From contig JBOFEG010000002.1 in assembly GCA_051647685.1 (NCBI GenBank), positions 1 through 40,665 on the forward strand: a stretch of 40,665 nt of DNA, given 5' to 3'. The notes under the pieces are model-generated. The model had not been told where the DNA came from. It ran no database searches and worked only from the letters and a program-made list of their open reading frames with translations. Of the stretch, positions 34,668 to 40,665 are shown in pieces (position 1 is the first letter of the stretch; every line of letters starts with the position of its first letter). The stretch comes from CALTSX01 sp051647685. GTDB taxonomy: Bacteria; Chlamydiota; Chlamydiia; Chlamydiales; CALTSX01. A program made the position numbers and the translations under genes.

Positions 34668-35483
34668 ATGGCAATAAATAATATTAATTTAAGATATTTA
34701 GAACATTACTATCTACCAAGAATAGTTAACCAATACCAAATGCAGATCGGAGAGCGGGACCCCGTGTCGAATGCAGCTAATGCTGCTATTATAAGTGGGA
34801 TTTCTGCTACGGTAACTAATATCTTTCAATTTATTATTCCACAAGGTATTCCAAAAATCACAATAGGAACTCCTTCCTTTCGGTTTTTAACACAAAACCT
34901 AACTCTAGGAGCTTTTTCTATTGCTCTTGGAGTCTTCGCTTTAGGAAGATTAAAACAGTCTATCAATCTTGCAGAGGCTTTCTCGGAAGAGAATACCGTA
35001 GTACTTGCGAATAGTCAAAAATGGGAAACTTTATTAAAAAAAAGTCTTGCAGAAGATATATTAGAAATAGCTCAACTACAATCTAGTATTGATGCTAAGA
35101 ATTTGGAGTTTATAAAGGCTAATTTTGTTTGTTTTATACTATCTATAGGTTTGATAACAATAAATGCTATTCTTTCAACCCTTTCTTTAGAAATGCTAGC
35201 TATGGCAACAATTTATGCCATGATTGGCATTTTAATTGTCTTGGCTTATAATTTAGGTAGTCATTGGGATGATAATATAATCAATAGAAAGAGAATTGAA
35301 GCGTTGCATGTAAATGATATTATAACAAAATTACATAAAGTAAATTCTCCACAAGAGACAAGAAGAAACTCTGAAACCAAAAAATTTAAGCTTTCTATAG
35401 ATGGAGAAAATGTTACAATACCTATCTGTCCTATGAAATCTAATTCAGTGATTCCTCATTATAGAATCATAGCTGAAGCATAA
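34668..35483 (+). CDS. membrane protein with bilobed hydrophobic region, possible Inc-like effector
   Basis: A 271-residue protein without a signal peptide. A polar N-terminus (1-40) is followed by hydrophobic stretches (about 40-63 and 78-93), a charged helical spacer (95-145), then a paired hydrophobic block (about 150-195: FVCFILSIGLITINAILSTL and MLAMATIYAMIGILIVLAYN), and a polar C-terminal tail. Closely spaced paired hydrophobic lobes without a cleavable signal are typical of chlamydial inclusion membrane (Inc) proteins exported by type III secretion. I do not recognise a specific family, and an ordinary inner-membrane protein is equally possible. Confidence 0.6.
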   Translation: MAINNINLRYLEHYYLPRIVNQYQMQIGERDPVSNAANAAIISGISATVTNIFQFIIPQGIPKITIGTPSFRFLTQNLTLGAFSIALGVFALGRLKQSINLAEAFSEENTVVLANSQKWETLLKKSLAEDILEIAQLQSSIDAKNLEFIKANFVCFILSIGLITINAILSTLSLEMLAMATIYAMIGILIVLAYNLGSHWDDNIINRKRIEALHVNDIITKLHKVNSPQETRRNSETKKFKLSIDGENVTIPICPMKSNSVIPHYRIIAEA

Positions 35484-35571
35484 CTCTATCCGTTCGAAAT
35501 AGTTGATTTTCCCATAACTGCCATAACTTACTTGTTCGATTGTTTGCAACCCGATATAATATGCAAAACCT

Positions 35572-36330
35572 ATGTTATTACGTTTCCCTATTTTTACTCC
35601 TATTGCTACCCCTCCCTGGACAAAACTGGGTAAAAAGCTCGAGAGTCAATGTCGAAAAGCTCTTCTTCAATTTTCTTTAGTTAATGACTGCAAAAAAATT
35701 GGAATTGCTCTGAGCGGTGGAAAAGATAGTTTAACTCTGCTTTATCTTTTGCATGCCATTCAGGGAAATGGTTGTCCACCTTTAGAAATTACAGCTATTC
35801 ATATCTATGGAGAATTTTCCTGTGGTCCTAAAATTACACTTCGATTTTTACAGAATATCTGCGCAAAATTAAATATCCCTCTAGTAATAAAAGAAATTCA
35901 TCAAAATCTACCATCTCTCTCGTGTTATAGCTGTTCTCGAAAGAGACGTCAGATGATTTTTACTACAGCGAAAGAACTCGGAATTACAACAATAGCTTTT
36001 GGACATCACAGAGAAGATAGCATTCAAACTCTTCTTCTCAATCTATTACACAAGGCAGAGTTTGCAGCAAATCTACCTAAAGTACCCATGCAACGCTATG
36101 GAATCACTATTATACGACCCTTAATCTTTATAACAGAAGCGGACATTATAGCCTTTGCAAGTCTATATAAATTTAATAGAATTAGTTGTCAGTGTCCTAT
36201 TGGACAATTTTCGAAGAGACAAGAAGTTAAAAATCTCCTCGTGCATTTGGAAACTTTATTTCCGAATACTCGGAAAAATTTAATGCAAGCCGCTCTCAAG
36301 TATGGGTCTAATAAAGCACTCACTCTTTAA
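35572..36330 (+). CDS. ttcA: TtcA-family tRNA 2-thiocytidine synthetase-like protein
   Basis: PP-loop ATPase of the TtcA/TilS superfamily. The P-loop SGGKDS is at 48-53, a CxxC pair (C118, C121 in SCYSCSRKRR) and a later C206-x-C208 provide the cysteines that hold the Fe-S cluster in TtcA, and ALGHH-type IAFGHHREDS is present. This points to sulfur insertion at C32 of tRNAs rather than to TilS lysidine synthesis. At 252 residues it is a little shorter than E. coli TtcA. It is followed by surE 69 bases downstream. Confidence 0.82.
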   Translation: MLLRFPIFTPIATPPWTKLGKKLESQCRKALLQFSLVNDCKKIGIALSGGKDSLTLLYLLHAIQGNGCPPLEITAIHIYGEFSCGPKITLRFLQNICAKLNIPLVIKEIHQNLPSLSCYSCSRKRRQMIFTTAKELGITTIAFGHHREDSIQTLLLNLLHKAEFAANLPKVPMQRYGITIIRPLIFITEADIIAFASLYKFNRISCQCPIGQFSKRQEVKNLLVHLETLFPNTRKNLMQAALKYGSNKALTL

Positions 36331-36399
36331 TAAAATGTCTTGCGGTTGCAGACTCCTCTCTTTTATACTGAAGACTACCCTAAAAGAAGTAATCATCTT

Positions 36400-37191
36400 A
36401 TGAAAAAAAAACCTAGAATCTTAGTAACCAATGATGATGGAATCCATGCCCCAGGTATTCTGCATTTGGCAAAATCTTTAGAAACTATGGCGAATCTGTT
36501 TATAGTAGCTCCTGAAGAAGAAAAATCAGGAAGTTCCCTTGGCATTTCATTCATCCACCCACTTGTTGCCACTCCAGTCGTATTCCCAATTGATATTCCA
36601 GCTTGGAAAGTGTCTGGAACCCCTGCGGACTGTATTAAAATTGCTACAGTAAAACTAATAGAGCAACCTATTGATTTTGTGGTGTCTGGAATTAATCCAG
36701 GATCTAACGCAGGACAAGCTGTTTTATACAGTGGTACTGTTGGGGGCGTTATTGAAGGAGCTTTTCGCGGTATTCCAGGCATTGGATTTTCTTGTATCAA
36801 TGAAGAAAATCCTCAATTTGAGAAATTTTATTCCTTTATTCCAGCTATAGTAGAATATTTTTTACACGTCTCGTTGCCCATGGGTACTATTTTAAATGTT
36901 AATTTTCCCGATACAGAAGTAATCTCCGGAATAAAAATGACTAGACAGGGGTCTGAAAAGTGGATTGATAACTATAAAGAATTCATACAATCCGATAAAA
37001 GCTTGCAATATCTCATGCATGGTGGCTGGGACAAAAGTCAGTGCCATCCTGAGGGAGATTTTGCTCTCTTACAGCAAGGTTATATCACAGTAGTGCCAAT
37101 TCACGTTTATGAACTCACTTGCAATACATCTTTAAACCAACACAAATCAGAGTTTGAAAATTCATTTAAGGATTTTTTCAAAGCGATCTAA
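36400..37191 (+). CDS. surE: 5'/3'-nucleotidase SurE
   Basis: Metal-dependent phosphatase that dephosphorylates nucleoside 5'- and 3'-monophosphates. The N-terminal RILVTNDDGIHAPGI holds the metal-binding D12 and D13. EEEKSGSSLGIS supplies a conserved Ser, and VSGINPGSNAG and YSGTVGGVIEGAFRGIPGI complete the active site. It is 263 residues from the ATG at 36400; the longer frame from 36340 adds 20 residues that do not match the family N-terminus. The 3' end overlaps the convergent coiled-coil gene by 30 bases. Confidence 0.94.
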   Translation: MKKKPRILVTNDDGIHAPGILHLAKSLETMANLFIVAPEEEKSGSSLGISFIHPLVATPVVFPIDIPAWKVSGTPADCIKIATVKLIEQPIDFVVSGINPGSNAGQAVLYSGTVGGVIEGAFRGIPGIGFSCINEENPQFEKFYSFIPAIVEYFLHVSLPMGTILNVNFPDTEVISGIKMTRQGSEKWIDNYKEFIQSDKSLQYLMHGGWDKSQCHPEGDFALLQQGYITVVPIHVYELTCNTSLNQHKSEFENSFKDFFKAI

Positions 37192-37545
37192 TCGTTGTAG
37201 AGCACTGCATTGCAAATGCTCCATAATTTCCTGTCCTCCATCTATTTGATAAATACGCTCCATACTTTTTTGTAAGGAGTTTGAAAGTTCTTCATTATCT
37301 GTTTTATCTATTTGGAGTTTTTTAGCTTCTATTATCAGATCAACTAATTTTTCAAATTGTCTCTGAAGAATAAGCTCTCTGTCCAAAAGTTCATTTATTG
37401 TATGGATATTGTCTAGTTGGAATAAAAGCTCTTTGAGAATTTTTATGCTTTTTTTTTCAATATAAAGAGATGAAGAGTATGAACAAAAAAATACTAATAT
37501 TAGTAACCAAAATAATTTTTGAGCTTCATGCCATATAATCTTCAT
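37162..37545 (-). CDS. hypothetical protein with N-terminal anchor and coiled coil
   Basis: A 127-residue protein. Residues 10-26 are hydrophobic (KLFWLLILVFFCSYSSSLY), a signal anchor or uncleaved signal. The rest is strongly helical and charged, with heptad-like leucines (LKELLFQLDNIHTINELLDR, then LILQRQFEKLVDLIIEAKKL). It would sit in the inner membrane facing the periplasm, or be exported. I do not recognise a family. Its 3' end overlaps surE by 30 bases. Confidence 0.6.
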   Translation of the reverse strand: MKIIWHEAQKLFWLLILVFFCSYSSSLYIEKKSIKILKELLFQLDNIHTINELLDRELILQRQFEKLVDLIIEAKKLQIDKTDNEELSNSLQKSMERIYQIDGGQEIMEHLQCSALQRLDRFEKILK

Positions 37546-37633
37546 ACGTTAGAACAAAATATATCGGTTTTTTATTATTTTAGAGGTAGATACAATATTT
37601 TTTCTAAGTATTTTCAAAGGTATTTATTTTCTA

Positions 37634-38395
37634 GTGAAAAAAATTTTAATCTACCAAGATGAAGGTACAAGTCTTTCCTCTGTAGATTCCCTATTGCTGT
37701 CCTTGCAACAAGAAAATTTAGATAAAAAATATGTACTAGATACCGTGGATAGAAAATTTCTAAAAACAGACGAGTGGCAATTAAATACTTATTTGCTTAT
37801 TTTTCCTGGTGGCAGAGATCTCCCTTATTGTAGTGCCTTGCAAGGCGAGATTAATCAGAGTATCATTGATTTTGTACAAAGTGGCGGCAACTTTCTTGGC
37901 ATTTGTGCAGGCGGTTACTATGGCAGCCGTCAAGTGAATTTTGAAATAGGCGGATCTTTAGAGGTGGTTGGAATAAGAGAATTACAATTTTTCCCAGGCA
38001 TCGCAGTTGGACCAGCTTATGGACTTGGCAAATTTTGTTACAAAAGTTCCTCAGGGGCTCAAGTAGCTAATCTCGATCTACCACTAGCAAACCAGTCATC
38101 TCAAACTGTAGCTGCCTATTTTAATGGCGGTTGTTTATTTTTAAACGCTGATAATTATAAAAATGTCTCAACTATTTCTACTTATGCCGATATAAAAGGC
38201 ACTCCCTCTGCTATTATAAAATGCCGGGTTGGAATGGGAAAAGCGATACTATCCGGAGTGCACCCCGAATATAGTGCATATCACACAAGATCTCACCTCT
38301 ATTTTGATAATAAACAACTAAATTTATTAAAAGGTATCGAAAGTAAACGTCGCTACCTTTTTCAAATTCTTATGCAACAAATTGGATTGAACTAA
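37634..38395 (+). CDS. BPL_N (biotin-protein ligase N-terminal, class I amidotransferase-like) protein
   Basis: A 253-residue protein matching the BPL_N domain, a glutamine-amidotransferase-like fold. It begins KKILIYQDEGTSLSSVDSLL, has LLIFPGGRDLPYC and the nucleophile-elbow FLGICAGGYYGS (C91), and ends with AILSGVHPEYSA. In eukaryotic biotin ligases this domain precedes the catalytic domain; stand-alone copies are common in Chlamydiae and have no proven reaction. No biotin ligase domain follows. The start is GTG at 37634, with AAAGG at 37615-37619 a little far upstream. Confidence 0.85.
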   Translation: MKKILIYQDEGTSLSSVDSLLLSLQQENLDKKYVLDTVDRKFLKTDEWQLNTYLLIFPGGRDLPYCSALQGEINQSIIDFVQSGGNFLGICAGGYYGSRQVNFEIGGSLEVVGIRELQFFPGIAVGPAYGLGKFCYKSSSGAQVANLDLPLANQSSQTVAAYFNGGCLFLNADNYKNVSTISTYADIKGTPSAIIKCRVGMGKAILSGVHPEYSAYHTRSHLYFDNKQLNLLKGIESKRRYLFQILMQQIGLN

Positions 38396-38466
38396 TTTTA
38401 AATCGATTAGGTTATAGAATTCCCTTGTAGTATAACACATTTTTCGTTACATTTTTGTCTTTTCAA

Positions 38467-38538
38467 GGGCGTATAGCTCAGCGGTAGAGCTTCTGTTTTA
38501 CACACAGAGGGTCATAGGTTCAAATCCTGTTGCGCCCA
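38467..38538 (+). tRNA. tRNA-Val (TAC)
   Basis: A 72-base cloverleaf. The acceptor GGGCGTA pairs with TGCGCCC, the anticodon stem is TCTGT/ACAGA with loop TTTACAC, the T-arm has TTCAAAT, and the discriminator is A. A possible -10 TATAAC lies at 38431-38436. It is followed nine bases later by tRNA-Asp. Confidence 0.93.
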
Positions 38539-38547
38539 TGAAATTTT

Positions 38548-38622
38548 GCGGGGGTAGTTCAATTGGTTTAGATCGCCGGCCTGTCACGTCGGAGGTTGCG
38601 GGTTCAAGTCCCGTCCCCCGCG
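38548..38622 (+). tRNA. tRNA-Asp (GTC)
   Basis: A 75-base cloverleaf. The acceptor GCGGGGG pairs with CCCCCGC, the anticodon loop is CTGTCAC, the T-arm is GCGGG/CCCGT, and the discriminator is G, the Asp identity base. It is probably co-transcribed with tRNA-Val and perhaps with the YitT gene 31 bases downstream. Confidence 0.94.
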
Positions 38623-38653
38623 AATAATTTTAAATAAGAGTGGGGTATCACTT

Positions 38654-39565
38654 ATGGAAACTGTTTCACAAGCCAAATCCCCTAAACAGGTTATCCTATC
38701 CTATCTTTGGATTACACTCGGAGCGCTTCTTGCAGCTGCATCTATTCATGTTTTTCTTCTTCCCAATAGACTAATTGACGGTGGCATTATTGGAATCGCT
38801 ATGATTCTCGCAAGACTCTTTGGAGAAGGGTTTGTATCTATATTTTTAATCATAATAAATCTACCGTTTCTTTACTTAGCCTATAAACACATCCGTAGAA
38901 GTTTTGTTTTCCATATGGTGATCGCCGTTATACTATTTGCAGTTTTTTTGAGTATTCTGGGGCACATTCCCGCTTTCCATGGAGATCAATTAGAAACAGT
39001 CGTTATAGGGGGTGCATTACTTGGAATTGGATGTGGACTGATTATTCGCAATGGTGGTTGTTTAGATGGCACTGAAATTTTAGCCATCATCATTAATCGA
39101 CGTCGAGGTTTTACTGTTGGACAAATAATTTTAGTAATCAATGTATTTATTTTTACCGCTTATGGATGGATCTTTAAAGATTGGCATATCGCTCTCTATT
39201 CTTTAATGACATACATTGTCGCGATTAAACTTATGGATATGGTTATCGTTGGACTCGATGAATTAAAATCTGTTATTATTATTTCTAAACAGTCTGCAAA
39301 GATCGCTAAAGCTATCATGGAAGATATGGGCCTTGGACTTACTATACTGTATGGGAGAGGTGGATATTCTAAAGAACAAAAGGAATTACTCTTTGTTATT
39401 GTCGAACGTCTAGATTTAGCAGACTTAAAAGAAATCACTCTTCGCGAAGATCCAAAAGCATTCCTTGCTGTTGAAAACTTACATGAAGTTGTATATGGAC
39501 AAGGGATGAGTAAAATTCCAAGTATAAAAAAGAAGCGGAAAAGAAAATCTTTACTAAAACAATGA
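38654..39565 (+). CDS. YitT family membrane protein (DUF161/DUF2179)
   Basis: A 303-residue protein with about five to six N-terminal membrane helices (ILSYLWITLGALLAAASIHV, IDGGIIGIAMILARLFG, FVFHMVIAVILFAVFLSI, VVIGGALLGIGCGLIIRNGG). LDGTEILAIIINRRRGFTVG is a hallmark of the YitT/YqfU family. A soluble C-terminal DUF2179 domain (about 205-290: ELKSVIIISKQSAKIAKAIM, GRGGYSKEQKELLFVIV) follows. The family function is not established; a transporter or signalling role is suggested. It follows two tRNA genes and ends convergent to the ADP-ribosyltransferase candidate. Confidence 0.9.
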   Translation: METVSQAKSPKQVILSYLWITLGALLAAASIHVFLLPNRLIDGGIIGIAMILARLFGEGFVSIFLIIINLPFLYLAYKHIRRSFVFHMVIAVILFAVFLSILGHIPAFHGDQLETVVIGGALLGIGCGLIIRNGGCLDGTEILAIIINRRRGFTVGQIILVINVFIFTAYGWIFKDWHIALYSLMTYIVAIKLMDMVIVGLDELKSVIIISKQSAKIAKAIMEDMGLGLTILYGRGGYSKEQKELLFVIVERLDLADLKEITLREDPKAFLAVENLHEVVYGQGMSKIPSIKKKRKRKSLLKQ

Positions 39566-39602
39566 GCTTCAGTTCAGCTATTCATTAAGATAGTTTGGGT
39601 TA

Positions 39603-40424
39603 TTAGTCTGTATAAAAAAAAATCCTATCAAAAAGAAAATCCGATGAAAGATGTAGTTCGTCAAAACACCCGACGCCTTCATAAAGATCTAGTGGCTTAA
39701 CATCTTGATCAATTTTGTATCCTAGAAATTTGCTAAGGTTTTCATGGTTATATTGTACATTTTCAAGTAAAGAAACACCTGGAATATTCTCAGCGTTAAT
39801 TCCATACATGTACCAATTCCCCTCAACTTGTTTGCTGAACTCTACGTTACCTTGATAAGTTCGAGAGCATATTAGACAAGAATTTTTACCCAGTAAAGAG
39901 GGTCCTCCATCAAATTGTATAGAACCGTTTCCAAATCCATTTTCCAAAATTTCTTGAGGAGGTCGAGAATCTATTCTAAGTACTATTCCGAATGTTTTGC
40001 GTTCAATCAAATTATCTGAATTGAAGTAATATTCGGTTTCAGAATCAAGATCTGCAAGTCTGTTGCTTAGTTCTATATATTTATCACTAGATTGATTCTC
40101 TGTAATTGAAATTACACAACCCTTTGATACAGTTTTATCAGTTTTGTTTCTCCAAATTAATGAATATCCATCGATTCCTTCTCTTTCGACTTGTCCAAAT
40201 ACAGATGTAGTTAGAGATTCTACCCTACTTTTTATTTCATTAAACTTTTTCTCTTGTGTATCTGATATTTCTACATCTAAACTTTCTGCTGAAAATAAAT
40301 GTTCTTGGGAACTCGTAATTAACCAATCTTTTACATTTGTAATAGTTGCTATTTGATCTTTTTCAATAGCTTCTGGTATTGCAGAATTAGATAAATTATC
40401 TCTTGAAGGACTATAAACAAACAT
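39603..40424 (-). CDS. putative mono-ADP-ribosyltransferase effector (pertussis S1/pierisin-like)
   Basis: A 273-residue protein with an uncleaved, Ser/Asn-rich polar N-terminus (MFVYSPSRDNLSNSAIP), as in many type III secretion effectors, and a C-terminal half that resembles the R-S-E class of ADP-ribosyltransferase toxins. The NAD-binding signature LRIDSRPPQEILENGF (R150, D152, R154) matches the RxDxRPPexifxnGF start of the pertussis toxin S1, cholera-toxin-type and pierisin families. A later Ser-Arg (S187) stands where the STS motif falls, and E256 in CFDELHLS is a candidate for the catalytic Glu. The residue two before it is Phe, not the usual Gln or Glu, so the target or activity may differ. 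It would modify a host protein or DNA; this is inference. Confidence 0.7.
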   Translation of the reverse strand: MFVYSPSRDNLSNSAIPEAIEKDQIATITNVKDWLITSSQEHLFSAESLDVEISDTQEKKFNEIKSRVESLTTSVFGQVEREGIDGYSLIWRNKTDKTVSKGCVISITENQSSDKYIELSNRLADLDSETEYYFNSDNLIERKTFGIVLRIDSRPPQEILENGFGNGSIQFDGGPSLLGKNSCLICSRTYQGNVEFSKQVEGNWYMYGINAENIPGVSLLENVQYNHENLSKFLGYKIDQDVKPLDLYEGVGCFDELHLSSDFLFDRIFFYTD

Positions 40425-40486
40425 TTCTTATTTACTTAAGATTAGCTAAATATAATTAATATTATAGCATATTTTATATTATAATT

Positions 40487-40665
40487 TCAAAACCTCCACT
40501 GAGCCCCAAAGTTTATAGCTTGAACGAAATCTCCCCGAGTAAACTCCGTTCTGTAGTTCATAAGCAGATCAAAAGAAGGGCAATAAGAAATAGTCGCGCC
40601 CCATTCCATAAAGAAACGATTGATGGAACCCGTGTAAGTTTGCGTAGCAAAACTACAAGAGCAAG
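40487..40665 (-). CDS. outer-membrane barrel protein C-terminus (autotransporter-like), partial
   Basis: The frame runs off the right edge of the window and ends at TGA 40487-40489. Its last residues alternate polar and hydrophobic positions and end NFGAQWRF, the C-terminal aromatic expected of beta-barrel outer-membrane proteins. FFMEWGATISYCPSFDLLMN and YRTEFTRGDFVQA look like the final strands of an autotransporter or polymorphic membrane protein barrel. Which family it belongs to cannot be settled from 59 codons. Confidence 0.6.
   Translation of the reverse strand, partial: CSCSFATQTYTGSINRFFMEWGATISYCPSFDLLMNYRTEFTRGDFVQAINFGAQWRF

Overview
The window is about 40.7 kb of AT-rich, gene-dense bacterial chromosome. 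The gene content points to an environmental member of the Chlamydiae (Rhabdochlamydia/Simkania-like) rather than classical Chlamydia. The pointers are a GroEL paralog without GroES, a Lpg1974/MOMP-like outer-membrane porin, a Cys-rich secreted protein, the C-terminus of an autotransporter-like barrel, candidate effectors, and a large TPR-containing secreted protein of a type I associate with Rhabdochlamydia and Simkania. The assignment comes from recalled family resemblance and was not tested by a database search. I see no insertion sequence, phage module, rRNA or CRISPR array.

Layout. 1-5.2 kb: adk behind a good sigma70-type promoter, a frameshifted collagen-like secreted protein, and the pdhA-pdhB-pdhC operon on the minus strand. 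5.3-10.9 kb: a degenerate PLD-like secreted protein, a DnaQ-type exonuclease coupled to a DAHP synthase, a lipoprotein, a Nudix hydrolase, acpS, tRNA-Cys leading into rsmI, and two small unknown genes. 11-20.5 kb: a sugar-porter MFS, a divergent GroEL followed by two tandem GT9 glycosyltransferases, two tandem small exported proteins (the first frameshifted), a second MFS, rlmB, a 61-residue bacterial histone-fold protein, and a secreted Gly/Cys-rich protein. 20.7-30.5 kb: a GT4 glycosyltransferase paired with a GH130-like propeller protein, a MOMP-like porin, a Tyr/Arg-rich secreted protein, a DUF502 membrane protein, ChaB, an OPT transporter, an aquaporin-like channel, ogt, and an SDR/DUF2867 protein. 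30.8-34 kb: a polymorphic-toxin-like locus on the minus strand. One long reading frame is broken only by two in-frame stop codons. It is followed by three tandem small paralogs resembling an immunity array, the middle one also carrying an in-frame stop, and then a 65-residue gene. 34.2-38.6 kb: tRNA-Thr and tRNA-Tyr, an Inc-like membrane protein, a TtcA-like gene, surE, a coiled-coil protein, a BPL_N amidotransferase-like protein, tRNA-Val and tRNA-Asp. 38.6-40.7 kb: a YitT-family protein, a likely secreted ADP-ribosyltransferase effector, and the 3' end of an outer-membrane barrel gene.

How it fits together. Housekeeping functions (nucleotide balance, acetyl-CoA supply, translation modification) are interleaved with transporters suited to an intracellular bacterium taking sugars and peptides from its host, and with surface or secreted proteins. 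The least ordinary items are the ADP-ribosyltransferase candidate (39603-40424), the histone-fold protein (19604-19789), the nonsense-interrupted toxin-like gene with its immunity-like array (31081-33981), and the two frameshifted surface-protein genes (872-1830 and 15976-16592).
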